From Gammaproteobacteria bacterium 39-13 (GTDB lineage: Bacteria; Pseudomonadota; Gammaproteobacteria; Berkiellales; Berkiellaceae): DNA of 52,063 bases. Of this stretch, positions 1 to 9,727 are shown one piece after another. Location: assembly GCA_001898235.1 (NCBI GenBank), contig MKTN01000050.1, positions 1 through 52,063 on the forward strand. The letters are read 5' to 3'. Position 1 is the first letter of the stretch. Each line of letters starts with the position of its first letter. The position numbers and the translations under genes were made by a program. The notes beneath the pieces are model-generated. The model ran no database searches, was not told where the DNA came from, and saw only the letters and a program-made list of their open reading frames with translations.

Positions 1-256
1 GGCCAAGTTTCTCTAGTGGCTTAAGATTACGCGTTAAGGTAGTCCTATCCATTACTAAGGTACTTGCCATTTCTGTTAGTGTACGAGCCGCAACTGAAGC
101 CATAGAAACAAGCAACGTAAACTGCGTTGCTCTTATCCCAGCGGGCTCCAAGCAATGATCGTAAAATTGCGTCACTGCCCTGGCTGCCTTTCGCACATTG
201 AAACAGCAATCCCTGGAATTAATTAATCTGTGATTAATAGGTTCGTTAACTTCCAT
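1..256 (-). CDS. MarR-family transcriptional regulator, N-terminal part (cut by window edge)
   Basis: About 85 codons are visible, running off the left edge of the window. The ATG at 256 is preceded by a perfect AAGGAGG (264-270) at 7 nt spacing, which fixes the start. The peptide has an N-terminal helix with a Cys pair (RDCCFNVRKA), then RATQFTLLVSMA, then a winged-helix recognition segment (LTEMASTLVMDRTTLTRNL). This order is that of MarR/SlyA-type regulators, which bind DNA as dimers and often respond to phenolic ligands or oxidation. The gene is divergent from acnA, with 323 bp between the starts, so it could autoregulate or act on acnA; that is inference. The ligand and the C-terminal dimerisation helices cannot be seen. 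Confidence 0.8.
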   Translation of the reverse strand, partial: MEVNEPINHRLINSRDCCFNVRKAARAVTQFYDHCLEPAGIRATQFTLLVSMASVAARTLTEMASTLVMDRTTLTRNLKPLEKLG

Positions 257-467
257 GGGTTTTCCTCCTTACAAAAAGTGTAGTCTCCCGTTCACACTTT
301 GTGTCAAGAAAAGAAGTCAGTTTTCCTAAATATTTTTTATAGCGCTGTAGATCCAACGAGCGCTTGGGGGAAGGTCGCATAAATCTTTAAAAGGGAATAA
401 ACTAACTCTTCTAGGATGAACCTAAGAAATACATATTCTGCTGGGTGCTAACCCAGTTGCTACTCGA

Positions 468-560
468 CCAGTTTGAATTTAGGCACGGCGCCAAGCGAAC
501 GAAAGCTTTGGTACGTAACTGGGCAGAGAGCAATGGCAACAATGCATAAATTCAAAATGG
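468..560 (+). repeat. Inverted-repeat 5'-UTR element, copy 1 (upstream of acnA)
   Basis: Arms CCAGTTTGAATTTA (468-481) and TAAATTCAAAATGG (547-560) pair over 14 nt with a single mismatch. Weaker pairing continues outward (ACTC at about 462 with GAGT at about 563). The 65-nt centre contains GGCGCCAAGCGAA and TACGTAACTG. A second copy lies at 10188-10296 in front of another gene, in the same orientation, with the arms identical. Here the element ends 19 nt before the acnA ATG, so it would lie in the leader or overlap the promoter. It could be a MITE-like repeat or a structured cis-regulatory RNA; sequence alone does not decide. Confidence 0.7.
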
Positions 561-579
561 GAAGAGTCAGGAGGCAGGC

Positions 580-3342
580 ATGAAAGACAGTTTCAAAACC
601 AAAGACACATTAAATGTAAATAACACTACTTATGAGATATACAATCTAAAAAAATTACCTGCCAAATATGATGTAGATAGACTTCCCTTCTCTCTGAAAA
701 TATTGCTCGAAAACTTATTACGCTGCGAAGATGGCATCAGTGTTCGTCGCGAAGATATTGAGGCTTTATTAAACTGGGATCCCAAAGCAACTCCCAATAC
801 TGAAATTGCGTTCACCCCTAGCCGAGTTATCTTGCAGGACTTTACCGGTGTTCCTGCTGTGGTCGATTTGGCAGCTATGCGCGAAGCAATGAAACAACTG
901 GGCGGAAATCCTACCAAAATTAACCCTCTTTCTCCTGTAGAGTTGGTTATCGATCACTCTGTGATGGTGGATTATTTCGGTACAAATGCCGCTTTCCAAA
1001 AAAATACCGCCATTGAAATTGACAGAAACCATGAACGCTACGTATTCCTACGTTGGGGACAACAAGCATTTCAAAACTTCAAAGTAGTTCCTCCTGGTAC
1101 CGGTATCGTTCACCAAGTAAATTTAGAATATCTTGCGCGCGTTATTTTTGGCGAGCAGCGCAATGGCAAACTACAAGCCTTTCCCGATACGCTTGTCGGC
1201 ACGGATTCACATACCACGATGATTAATGGTCTGGGTGTCTTAGGATGGGGCGTAGGCGGTATTGAAGCAGAAGCCGCTATGCTAGGCCAACCTGTTACCA
1301 TGCTTATTCCTCAAGTAATTGGTTTTAAATTAAGTGGACAACTTCCCTCTGGAGCCACTGGCACAGATCTCGTGCTCACCGTCACAGAAATTTTACGTAA
1401 GAAAGGGGTTGTCGGTAAGTTTGTCGAATTTTTCGGCGATGGATTAGACGGTCTTTCACTTGCCGATAGAGCAACCATTGGTAATATGGCGCCAGAATAT
1501 GGTGCTACCTGTGGTATCTTCCCAATCGATAATGAAACCTTAAATTATCTTGCACTATCAGGGCGTGATCAAAAACAATGCGATTTAATTAAAACCTATG
1601 CGCAAGCACAAGGACTTTTTAGAGCATCTCAAGCAAGAGAAGCCGATTACACCGATGTGCTTTCTCTTGATCTTGCTGACGTGGTACCTTGTATTGCTGG
1701 TCCCAAGAGGCCACAAGATAAAATTAACTTACGTGTAGCAAAACAAGCCTATCATACAACGTTGGAATCTCTACTCGAAGATAGTAAAGCCAAGAAAGCG
1801 AACGGCAATGGCAATCTGCATATATTAGAAAGAAGTGTTAATGAAGGCGCTCACATTCTTGACAGAGACACCCCCGCCGTAGCACCAGAGAAAGATAATT
1901 CGAAATTACATCACGGTTCAGTGGTTATTGCAGCCATTACAAGCTGCACCAATACTTCCAACCCTGCGGTGATGATAGCAGCAGGTTTGATTGCTAAAAA
2001 CGCGCATGAAAAAGGCTTAAAGCCAAAAACCTGGGTAAAAACCAGCCTAGCACCTGGCTCTCAAGTCGTCACAGACTACTTAGAAAAATGTGGACTCATG
2101 CCTCATCTCGATGCGTTGGGCTTCAACTTAGTCGGATATGGTTGCACGACTTGTATCGGTAACTCTGGCCCCTTACCAGAGCAGGTGAGCAAAGAAATTA
2201 AAGACGGCAATCTTGCTGTTGCTGCAGTACTATCAGGTAACCGCAACTTTGAAGGCCGCATTCACCCTGAAGTTCGTCATGCCTTTCTTGCTTCTCCTCC
2301 GCTAGTGGTGATTTACGCACTTGCAGGCACCATGGATATCGATCTTTATAAAGAACCATTAGGCAAAGACGCAAAAGGCCAAGATGTTTACATGAAAGAT
2401 CTATGGCCTTCACAAGAAGAAATCCAAACCGTCATCCATAGTGCAATTGATCCTGAAATGTTTTCTTCACGTTATTCACATGTATTTACAGGTGATGAGC
2501 AATGGCGTGACTTGCCTGCTCCTTCTTCAGAGCTTTTCGCATGGGACAATGATTCAACCTATGTGAAGAACCCTCCTTATTTTGAAGGAATGAAGCATGA
2601 AATTCCTGCCTTGCAAGATATTACTAAAGCGCGCGTCTTAGCAAAATTAGGAGATTCGGTGACAACCGATCATATCTCCCCTGCAGGCTCGATTAGTCCT
2701 AAATCACCCGCGGGTGAATATCTGCAAAGCTTAGGTGTTGCGGTAAAAGATTTTAACTCTTACGGTTCTCGTCGTGGTAACCACGAAGTGATGATACGCG
2801 GTACTTTTGCAAATATACGTCTTCGCAACCAACTTGCTCCTAATACAGAAGGTGGATGGACATGTTACCAACCCTCAGGCGAGCAAATGAGCATTTATGA
2901 TGCAGCAATGCGCTACAAAGAAGAGCATACCCCGCTTATCATTCTCGCTGGCAAAGAATATGGTTCAGGCTCCTCACGCGATTGGGCTGCGAAAGGCACC
3001 AATTTGTTAGGGGTAAAAGCAGTCATTGCAGAAAGCTTTGAGCGGATCCATCGCTCCAATTTAATTGGCATGGGCGTATTACCGCTTGAATTTGTCAATG
3101 GCGAAAATCCAGAAACGTTGAAGCTGACAGGGAAAGAGTCTTATTCCATTTCACTTAACACGTTAAAACCCAATGAAACTTTAACCGTTGAAGTTGAAGA
3201 CGAAAAAGGCAATAAACGTGAATTTAAGGCATTTGTGCGAATTGATACGCCCAAAGAAATGGAATACTACCATAATGGTGGGATCCTTCATTACGTATTA
3301 CGAAATTTAACAAAAACAAGAAACGAAGGTGCTCATCCATGA
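580..3342 (+). CDS. acnA: Aconitate hydratase A
   Basis: Converts citrate to isocitrate in the TCA cycle and needs a [4Fe-4S] cluster. The 920 aa are close to the usual 890-900 of AcnA/IRP-type aconitases. Cluster cysteines are C456 (in [11 protein letters not shown]) and C522/C525 (in [12 protein letters not shown]); their spacing of 66 and 3 matches E. coli AcnA C435/C501/C504. [14 protein letters not shown] lies near residue 207 and the swivelling C-terminal domain carries [23 protein letters not shown] at 568-574 supports the ATG at 580. The stop overlaps the fumC start by 4 nt, so the two are probably translated together. The leader contains the inverted-repeat element at 468-560. Confidence 0.98.
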   Translation: MKDSFKTKDTLNVNNTTYEIYNLKKLPAKYDVDRLPFSLKILLENLLRCEDGISVRREDIEALLNWDPKATPNTEIAFTPSRVILQDFTGVPAVVDLAAMREAMKQLGGNPTKINPLSPVELVIDHSVMVDYFGTNAAFQKNTAIEIDRNHERYVFLRWGQQAFQNFKVVPPGTGIVHQVNLEYLARVIFGEQRNGKLQAFPDTLVGTDSHTTMINGLGVLGWGVGGIEAEAAMLGQPVTMLIPQVIGFKLSGQLPSGATGTDLVLTVTEILRKKGVVGKFVEFFGDGLDGLSLADRATIGNMAPEYGATCGIFPIDNETLNYLALSGRDQKQCDLIKTYAQAQGLFRASQAREADYTDVLSLDLADVVPCIAGPKRPQDKINLRVAKQAYHTTLESLLEDSKAKKANGNGNLHILERSVNEGAHILDRDTPAVAPEKDNSKLHHGSVVIAAITSCTNTSNPAVMIAAGLIAKNAHEKGLKPKTWVKTSLAPGSQVVTDYLEKCGLMPHLDALGFNLVGYGCTTCIGNSGPLPEQVSKEIKDGNLAVAAVLSGNRNFEGRIHPEVRHAFLASPPLVVIYALAGTMDIDLYKEPLGKDAKGQDVYMKDLWPSQEEIQTVIHSAIDPEMFSSRYSHVFTGDEQWRDLPAPSSELFAWDNDSTYVKNPPYFEGMKHEIPALQDITKARVLAKLGDSVTTDHISPAGSISPKSPAGEYLQSLGVAVKDFNSYGSRRGNHEVMIRGTFANIRLRNQLAPNTEGGWTCYQPSGEQMSIYDAAMRYKEEHTPLIILAGKEYGSGSSRDWAAKGTNLLGVKAVIAESFERIHRSNLIGMGVLPLEFVNGENPETLKLTGKESYSISLNTLKPNETLTVEVEDEKGNKREFKAFVRIDTPKEMEYYHNGGILHYVLRNLTKTRNEGAHP

Positions 3343-4730
3343 ATAAAAAAACCTTACGCACAGTAAAAGATAGTATGGGCGAAATGCAAGTGCCCGAAGA
3401 CGCACTTTATGGTGCCCAAACACAACGGGCTATTGAAAATTTCCCCCTTTCTGGCATCACGATGCCTCGCTTAATGATTCAGGCGATGGGTCTGATTAAA
3501 GGGGCAGCCGCAAAAGCCAATGAAGAATTGAAATTGCTTGATGCTAAAAAAGCCGACACGATAATCGATGCGGCAACACAAGTAGCTTCTGGTAAATTCG
3601 ATAAAGAATTCCCATTGGATATTTTTCAAACTGGTTCTGGCACCAGCACCAATATGAATGCAAATGAAGTAATTGCGCAGTTGGCAAAAAATCTTTCTTC
3701 GTTGGACATTCATCCTAATGATGACGTTAATATGAGCCAAAGCAGCAACGACGTTATTCCAACCGCTATTCATGTTAGTGCCAGTATTGCAATTCATGAG
3801 CACTTACTCCCCGCTTTAAACCACCTGCTTGAAGTATTAAATAAGCGCGCTAAAGAATTAAATAATGTCACTAAAACGGGGCGCACTCACCTAATGGATG
3901 CTATGCCTGTTACCCTAGGGCAAGAAATAAGTGGCTGGGCTGCCCAGATCCAAGCAGGTATAGAGCGTATTGAAGCGGTACGTGCCCATATACAAGCCCT
4001 TGCAATAGGAGGTACGGCAGTCGGCACAGGAATCAATGCACATCCAGAATTTGGGCAACGCGTTGTTGCTGCTTTAAGCCAAAAAACTGGGATCTCTTTT
4101 ACAGCGAATAAAAACCGCTTTGAAGGCATGAGTAGCCAAGATGCTGCTGTCGCTTTATCAGGGCAGTTAAAAACGATTGCCGTGAGCTTGATGAAAATCT
4201 CTAATGATTTACGCTGGATGAATAGCGGTCCTTTAGCAGGATTAGGTGAAATTGCGCTGCCCGCACTACAACCAGGCAGCTCTATTATGCCTGGCAAAGT
4301 GAATCCTGTTATTCCAGAGGCCGTTTGTATGATCTGCGCGCAAGTCATGGGAAATGATACAGCCATCACCGTTGCTGGCCAGTCAGGTAATTTTCAGCTT
4401 AATGTGATGCTACCAGTGATTGCACATAATTTATTGCAAAGTATTTCTCTTTTGAGCAATGGTGCCAAAGCGCTTGCTGATAAAGCCATTGCTGGGTTCA
4501 CCGTGAATACGGCGCGTATCAATGAGCAATTATCTCGTAATCCCATTTTGGTAACTGCGTTGAACACAGTTATTGGCTATGAGCTTGGCGCTAAAATTGC
4601 CAAAACAGCCTACCAGCAAGGTCGACCTTTAATGGATGTTGCTAAAGAAATGACATCGCTATCGGAAACAGAATTACAGCATCTGTTAGATCCAGCGAAG
4701 TTAACCCAAGGCGGCGTTCCAGAAAAGTAG
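3339..4730 (+). CDS. fumC: Class II fumarate hydratase
   Basis: Interconverts fumarate and malate as an iron-free homotetramer of the aspartase/fumarase superfamily. The length of 463 aa is typical. The family signature [11 protein letters not shown] starts at G313, giving a catalytic serine at S314 or S315 of the mobile loop, and the active-site His is H184 in TGRTHLMDA. The [15 protein letters not shown] substrate-binding segment is intact. The ATG overlaps the acnA stop (ATGA), so this is the second gene of an acnA-fumC operon ending at the hairpin 4741-4769. Pairing an Fe-S aconitase with the iron-independent fumarase gives two consecutive TCA functions from one transcript. Confidence 0.98.
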   Translation: MNKKTLRTVKDSMGEMQVPEDALYGAQTQRAIENFPLSGITMPRLMIQAMGLIKGAAAKANEELKLLDAKKADTIIDAATQVASGKFDKEFPLDIFQTGSGTSTNMNANEVIAQLAKNLSSLDIHPNDDVNMSQSSNDVIPTAIHVSASIAIHEHLLPALNHLLEVLNKRAKELNNVTKTGRTHLMDAMPVTLGQEISGWAAQIQAGIERIEAVRAHIQALAIGGTAVGTGINAHPEFGQRVVAALSQKTGISFTANKNRFEGMSSQDAAVALSGQLKTIAVSLMKISNDLRWMNSGPLAGLGEIALPALQPGSSIMPGKVNPVIPEAVCMICAQVMGNDTAITVAGQSGNFQLNVMLPVIAHNLLQSISLLSNGAKALADKAIAGFTVNTARINEQLSRNPILVTALNTVIGYELGAKIAKTAYQQGRPLMDVAKEMTSLSETELQHLLDPAKLTQGGVPEK

Positions 4731-4740
4731 TTTTGCTATT

Positions 4741-4769
4741 AAAAAGCCCCTCCTCAAGAGGGGCTTTTT
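4741..4769. terminator. Bidirectional rho-independent terminator
   Basis: A perfect 12-bp stem AAAAAGCCCCTC (4741-4752) / GAGGGGCTTTTT (4758-4769) with a 5-nt loop. It has a U tract on both strands and sits between the convergent fumC and the minus-strand orphan ending at 4772, so it can serve both. Confidence 0.93.
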
Positions 4770-4771
4770 AC

Positions 4772-7700
4772 TTACATCTTATGTTTAGATTGTTCCGGTG
4801 ACATTAATTTTGCTTTTACAATTTCAAGTCTTTTCTTTTGCAGTTCTTCTTTGGCTTGAAGTATCTTAGCTGCGCAACTATCGTAAGAAGTCGCATAAGA
4901 CACAAGATAGCCACGATTTACTGGTGTAAGTTTATGAGCATTATCATTAATATAATTCTCCACGACTCTTTTCATTTTTTCAGCAACTTCTGATGGTTGC
5001 TTTCTGCTACTCTTTTCTTTCAATGCTTGTAGCGCTAATAGTAACTCGCCCGCAGATCCTTCAGGCTTACCCCATTTAAATGATTCGATATATTGTTTTA
5101 CGGTCTCCATATAGGTATCTAAGTCCTGCTGCAGAATTTCGCGCTGATGAAGATTTTCCTCTCTTTTCATTTCTTGTAATGCTTTACGGTTCAAAATACT
5201 TTCTTCAACGGCTTGAATGCAAAGCACCGATCCAGGAGCCTGTTTTACATACTTAGCCACGTAGCCCTGAAACCCTTTCTTTTCCTTATAGTCTCTTAGC
5301 GATGATTGCATGTGCGTTCTGAGTGTTCTTTGCGCATGCGCGTCATCCTCCATGTTGTTACTGAAAGTATTCAGTTTTTCACGAACTTCTTTCAATCTCC
5401 CTAAAAGTTCTTCGATTTCTCTGGTATCTTGCCCGGTTACAGTTTGTTTTGATTCTATATAAGCTTCGATTCCATCGATATACTGATCCAATTCAGCCTT
5501 AAGCTCTAATCTATCTTCGAGTATGGCTAGAAAACGTTGATATATTAAAAACTGTTCAGAACTAAATCCTAAAGCAATATCATCATACTTGTCGAATGAA
5601 ATTCGTCCTCGACTTAAATCAACTTTTTCTCTGTATTGAACTCTGTCATGTAACTCTTTTACGTGATTTATCAACGTTTTTGTTTCTTCAAAAGATAATT
5701 TGTTAATACCACCTGATAAAAGATATTTGATGATAGATTCTAGTTGAATGTCAGCACAACGTGTTTCTAATGATTCTATTTCTAACCCTAATTTATCAGA
5801 TACTTTTTGAAACCTGAAGGCTATCCCGGGTTCAACCAGCTGATATTGATAATCAAGATCTATCATCAATTCAGTAATCATAGCGAGAATTCCTTCCTTG
5901 TTTTCTGGAAATTCTGCAGCATTATCTAATAAGTCAAGAAAGGTATCGAAATCTTGACCAAACAAGATTGCTCTTTTTTCTTCCAAGGATAAGCTAGAAG
6001 TATTTGCAAGAAATTCTATCTTGTTTTTAAATTGATAAAAACTAGCCAGCAACGCTTCATTATGCTTGTTTAATGGTAAAAGCATACCTTTTGCGCGAAC
6101 ACCGTGATAAATGACTTCCGGCAAACGGGTTGGCACCATTTCTTCTAAGTCGAATTCATGCCATTTAACGCTCCCTTTAACTTTTTTCCCACGTACATAG
6201 ACCTTTCTGTCTTGATGCCAAGCATCTCTATCCAGCGTAGTTCCTATATTTGTATCTTGTCGCCATTCAGTTTCTAATGATAGTAATTCTTTTTTATGAT
6301 TCTCAATCGCTGCTTCAGCATCTTGATGTAATGCTTCGTAAAACATGAAATTCATTGCAGGAAATTCATGCATCATTTTTTCAATATTTAGAATTAATTC
6401 TTTTTCATTTAACAATTCTATTTGTACATGATTACTTAATACATCTAGCAGCAATCCTTTAGTATTAGCATATTCAGGTTGTCTGAAAATTCTTCGTAAT
6501 GTATTTCTAGGGAAACAAGGCAATTCTTTGTTCGTGGATAAAAACTCATTCATTGCTAATAAGGTTTCATCAAAGATGCCAATCATCGCTTGTTGTAATT
6601 TCTTGTTTGTGCCAAAAGTTTTATATTTAAATTGCCCAGCATTTCCATCATTACCAAAATTTCCGGTCATGCCTCCATGTTTACCATGTGCACGCTTAAA
6701 AACAACTTTGGTTTTATCAGAAAAAGAAGGAATAGTCGGTCTAAAACCACTTCTTCTTTCATCAGAAGCAAAAAAGACGCAGGCTTCAGACAATCGTTCA
6801 GGCATCGATTCATAAGAACAAGTAATTTGGTTGGTTAATCCGGCGATTGGAACTTTAATTTTAGGTGTATTGCCAGAAAAAGGTGATGACCAATCAGCCA
6901 TTGAACGTGCACCCTCGACAGGATCCAAGGCACAGAGTTTCATTTTGATTTTTTGTTGATTATCCTTAATATTTTGAATGGCTGTCCTTATTTCTGATTG
7001 CGACAAACCACACATTTGTGAAAGCGTTTTCACATCGTAATCAACACCTTCTTTGCCATTTATCATCTGCTCAATAAATTGATTAATGCAGTCTGCTGCA
7101 ATAAAAGTGGTGATCCCGCCTCGGCTATGCCCTGCTAAATTGATCATGAGCTCTTGACGATGCTGCAATGGCTTTTCAGTAATCATTTTAAATAAGTTGG
7201 GTATAAAGTACTGCTCCATCGCCATGCTGACTCTTTTTTCCGCACCAGTACCTTTTACCGTTGTAAGCGTCTTTTGCACAGATTCAAAGTTAGAATTACT
7301 GACGCCTTGAATATTAGGATTTTTCAACGCTGACAACGGAAAATCACCTCCCATATTGGCTGTAGCAATTCCTTTTACCAATAGTGTTGGTTCTCCTTTT
7401 TTTGCTTTTTGTAAGGCAAGCTGGCAAATAATATGACCCGTTTCGGCCACATCAACATTGTGAATACCAAATAAAGGCGGTGTTGAGGTACCTAAGAAGA
7501 AAAGATTAATCACATCCTTATTGTCAAGATTATCTTGTCCACTCTTGAATTTCCAAGCATAAGCTGATTTGCTATCACCAATAACCTGTTCTGGCCCTAA
7601 TTCTTTTTGAAGCAATTCGTACAAATCATTATTATCTTCATCTAAATAAGCATTTCTGTCAGCATAAACGTCTTCTTCTGCGCTGATATGTCTTTTTTCT

Positions 7701-8080
7701 TCTATGATGATAAAATCTTCGTCTTCATTGACTTCTTTTTTACCTTCTTTCACAATCACCGATTGAATGAGAGATACTACCTCATCAGGAAGCTGTACTT
7801 TGTTATCCTCTCCCCATGATTTCATTGCGGCTAACAATAATTTGCCTTGAGGAAGTTTTTGAATTGCAGACAAATAGTCATTCAGTGAATAGGATTTATC
7901 ATTATTCCTTATTTGCATCGTTCGAAGATCAATCGGTTCTCCTTTTACTAAAGAACCATTTGCCTTACGAATTAGCTCCCTAATCTGCTCATGGGAGTAT
8001 TCTGCATTGAGGATCCCCACTATAATTTGTTGCATTAGCTGATTAAAATTTTTATCACTATTAAAGTCAGAACGGAGCAT
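4772..8080 (-). CDS. Large orphan protein with alpha/beta-hydrolase-like core and long helical C-terminus; effector-like
   Basis: I do not recognise a named family for the 1102 aa. Residues about 190-480 carry the marks of a serine hydrolase: FFLGTSTPPLFGIHN, a nucleophile elbow GHSRGG with S319, LDPVEG with D386, and HGKHGGMTG with H465/H468. The order and surroundings recall DUF2235/Tle1-type phospholipases, where GHSRG, an acidic residue and an H-x-x-GG motif form the triad. The rest is Lys/Glu-rich, mostly helical and probably coiled coil towards the C-terminus (about 820-1090). There is no signal peptide or membrane segment. AGAGG 8 nt upstream supports the ATG at 8080. Size, composition and the neighbouring ankyrin gene suggest a translocated effector in a Legionellales-like host, but no secretion signal can be proven from sequence. 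Confidence 0.85.
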   Translation of the reverse strand: MLRSDFNSDKNFNQLMQQIIVGILNAEYSHEQIRELIRKANGSLVKGEPIDLRTMQIRNNDKSYSLNDYLSAIQKLPQGKLLLAAMKSWGEDNKVQLPDEVVSLIQSVIVKEGKKEVNEDEDFIIIEEKRHISAEEDVYADRNAYLDEDNNDLYELLQKELGPEQVIGDSKSAYAWKFKSGQDNLDNKDVINLFFLGTSTPPLFGIHNVDVAETGHIICQLALQKAKKGEPTLLVKGIATANMGGDFPLSALKNPNIQGVSNSNFESVQKTLTTVKGTGAEKRVSMAMEQYFIPNLFKMITEKPLQHRQELMINLAGHSRGGITTFIAADCINQFIEQMINGKEGVDYDVKTLSQMCGLSQSEIRTAIQNIKDNQQKIKMKLCALDPVEGARSMADWSSPFSGNTPKIKVPIAGLTNQITCSYESMPERLSEACVFFASDERRSGFRPTIPSFSDKTKVVFKRAHGKHGGMTGNFGNDGNAGQFKYKTFGTNKKLQQAMIGIFDETLLAMNEFLSTNKELPCFPRNTLRRIFRQPEYANTKGLLLDVLSNHVQIELLNEKELILNIEKMMHEFPAMNFMFYEALHQDAEAAIENHKKELLSLETEWRQDTNIGTTLDRDAWHQDRKVYVRGKKVKGSVKWHEFDLEEMVPTRLPEVIYHGVRAKGMLLPLNKHNEALLASFYQFKNKIEFLANTSSLSLEEKRAILFGQDFDTFLDLLDNAAEFPENKEGILAMITELMIDLDYQYQLVEPGIAFRFQKVSDKLGLEIESLETRCADIQLESIIKYLLSGGINKLSFEETKTLINHVKELHDRVQYREKVDLSRGRISFDKYDDIALGFSSEQFLIYQRFLAILEDRLELKAELDQYIDGIEAYIESKQTVTGQDTREIEELLGRLKEVREKLNTFSNNMEDDAHAQRTLRTHMQSSLRDYKEKKGFQGYVAKYVKQAPGSVLCIQAVEESILNRKALQEMKREENLHQREILQQDLDTYMETVKQYIESFKWGKPEGSAGELLLALQALKEKSSRKQPSEVAEKMKRVVENYINDNAHKLTPVNRGYLVSYATSYDSCAAKILQAKEELQKKRLEIVKAKLMSPEQSKHKM

Positions 8081-8247
8081 TGTTTATACCTCTTACAGTA
8101 TTTTCCACTAATTTTTTGACCCTATTTATGCCTTATAGGTTTCATAAGATCACACTTCTTGAGGATTATTATAAATGAATGAACAATTACTCACAAAGTC
8201 AACTGTCTGACAAAATAGTGAATTCATCAACCGGAGGGAAAATTGCA

Positions 8248-8355
8248 TGAAATTTTTAGGTGTATTTCATTCTAATATGGTTGCTTGTAGCCCTAAAAAA
8301 ACGGCATGCCAAACAGTATTTACGTGTACTTCCACATTAAAACATTCAACATAAG
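8248..8355 (+). CDS. Possible 35-aa cysteine-containing small protein
   Basis: In the 365-bp gap between the divergent starts at 8080 and 8446, an ATG at 8248 follows GGAGGG (8234-8239) at 8 nt spacing. It opens a 35-codon frame ending TAA at 8353-8355. The peptide starts MKFLGVFHSN and has three cysteines (C14, C21, C27). The good ribosome binding site is the main argument; length and composition alone would not support it. No family is recognised. The rest of the gap (8081-8247 and 8356-8445) is AT-rich with nothing else evident. Confidence 0.25.
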
Positions 8356-8445
8356 ATCAAAAAATATGTAAGATAGCTTTACAATTTATTCTATCCTCTA
8401 TAAGCTCTTCATCATTATAAATTAACCACTCATCGGAAAATTAAT

Positions 8446-9282
8446 ATGCCCTCACAAGCTCAATGGAAACTTTACGACGCGATCATTGAAAAAGGCGTGG
8501 AAAAAGCAGAAAAAGAAGAAAAATGCTTGCAAGCATTAAAAGACGTTGATAGCGCCAATTTCATTGTTACGCTCACATCAAACAAAATCATTGGTTGCAT
8601 TCATGCAGTCGCACAATTTGGCTTAGTGTCTGTATTGAATAAGATGATTGAAAGAAAGATGGTCAATCTGGCGATGCAAGATGGTGCCGGAGACACAGCA
8701 TTGCATTATGCGCAAAGAAAAAGTGATACTGCCTTTATCAATGCCTTATTCGAGCATCAACCAGAATTAGCGGCTGTGGGTAATACAAAGAAGATCACAC
8801 CTATTCACTTAGCTGCAGCACAAAATGATGTAGATGGTCTAAAACGCTATTTAGAAAATGGTAAAACAGATGTTAATAAGCTCAAGGATAGTAATGGTGA
8901 TACACCACTACATTGGGCTTGCCAAAATGGACAATTAAATGCTGCCAAGCTATTAGTAGAAAAATATGCTGCTAAGGCTACTGTGGTCAATAATGACAAT
9001 TTTATCCCACGAATGATGTGTCCTATTGATGACGCTAGTCTTGAATTAGAACAATATTTAGCCAAAAAAGAAAAATCTTCATTGTTTGAACAGTGTGCAA
9101 TCTTAATTGATCAACTGCCAGATGATAAGGCACTTCTACCAGAAATAGTTTTAACCCAACAAGGGCTGGTCACTCAATTTCATCACGAAGTTGAACAACA
9201 AAAAGCGAAAAATGATCAACTTATCGAAAAAGCTCAACTTGAAGCACAAGAACGATTTGCTAAACTCACCCTGAATGTTTGA
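8446..9282 (+). CDS. Ankyrin-repeat protein
   Basis: 278 aa with about four ankyrin repeats: roughly 46-78 (IIGCIHAVAQFGL), 82-113 (GDTALHYAQR), 117-148 (ITPIHLAAAQND) and 151-185 (GDTPLHWACQNGQ). A charged N-terminal helix and a Gln/Glu/Lys-rich C-terminal helix flank them. There is no signal peptide or membrane segment. Ankyrin repeats bind proteins; in Legionella and Coxiella many such proteins are Dot/Icm effectors, so a host-directed role is plausible but inferred. The ribosome binding site is weak. It is divergent from the 1102-aa orphan and ends 168 bp before the convergent peptide genes. Confidence 0.88.
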   Translation: MPSQAQWKLYDAIIEKGVEKAEKEEKCLQALKDVDSANFIVTLTSNKIIGCIHAVAQFGLVSVLNKMIERKMVNLAMQDGAGDTALHYAQRKSDTAFINALFEHQPELAAVGNTKKITPIHLAAAQNDVDGLKRYLENGKTDVNKLKDSNGDTPLHWACQNGQLNAAKLLVEKYAAKATVVNNDNFIPRMMCPIDDASLELEQYLAKKEKSSLFEQCAILIDQLPDDKALLPEIVLTQQGLVTQFHHEVEQQKAKNDQLIEKAQLEAQERFAKLTLNV

Positions 9283-9312
9283 GATACGCAATCACTAATG
9301 GCGCTAGCGATC

Positions 9313-9330
9313 CCGTCTTAGTAAAGACGG
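9313..9330 (+). terminator. Candidate terminator after the ankyrin gene
   Basis: Stem CCGTCTT (9313-9319) / AAGACGG (9324-9330) with a 4-nt loop, then AATTTAATTT. The T tract is imperfect, so this is only a candidate. Confidence 0.4.
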
Positions 9331-9340
9331 AATTTAATTT

Positions 9341-9425
9341 AGTCACAGCAGAGGATTCTTCTTTGATCGGCAAGTTTTAGAGCAATCCGCCTACGCCAAG
9401 TCGAAGAACTCTCTGCGAAGACTAT
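9341..9425. repeat. MITE-like element, ATAGTC family
   Basis: The left end AGTCACAGCAGAG and right end CTCTGCGAAGACTAT form an imperfect terminal inverted repeat. The centre contains GCAATCCGCCTACGCC, the reverse complement of a block (TAGGCGGATTGCTCT) found in the copy at 47879. It lies between the ankyrin gene and the convergent leader-peptide genes. Confidence 0.55.
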
Positions 9426-9450
9426 GTAAAAAACATCCCTGTTAAAAATC

Positions 9451-9690
9451 TTAATAATAATAGTAGGAAGGAGTCTCTGCTGACTGTGATATAGCGTAAC
9501 CGAAAGTTGCACCTAATATAACGCCTGATGCAACGATGTAAGGTGCAGTCACAGCAACACCTGCAATAGCCACAGCCCCAATCTGGCTTGCAGCCGCGCC
9601 GCCCAATAAGCCTCCGGCAAAAACATTAGCAACAGATAAAAGGCCAGCACCAGATACTTGTTCGATTTCATTGGTATTGAGTTGTTTCAT
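9451..9690 (-). CDS. Bacteriocin-like peptide precursor with double-glycine-type leader (peptide A)
   Basis: A 79-aa product. The 15-residue N-terminus MKQLNTNEIEQVSGA matches the double-glycine leader pattern (hydrophobic positions at L4, I9 and V12, E8, then small residues before the cut). In class II bacteriocins and microcins this leader is removed by the C39 peptidase of an ABC exporter. The predicted 64-aa core is very hydrophobic and rich in Gly/Ala, with several small-x3-small patterns (AGGLLGG, GVILGATFG) typical of paired membrane-active peptides, and ends in four tyrosines. AAGGA upstream supports the ATG. It lies 37 bp downstream of a second leader-bearing gene on the same strand, so the two form an operon. 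No exporter or immunity gene is recognised nearby. Confidence 0.75.
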   Translation of the reverse strand: MKQLNTNEIEQVSGAGLLSVANVFAGGLLGGAAASQIGAVAIAGVAVTAPYIVASGVILGATFGYAISQSAETPSYYYY

Positions 9691-9727
9691 TTTTATTTCC
9701 TTTTATTTTCAGTTTCAATCATTAATA

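Noticed and set aside
3887-4369. 160-codon minus-strand reading frame inside fumC
   Set aside because: It is antisense to a highly conserved gene, has no ribosome binding site and its composition is that of a codon shadow.
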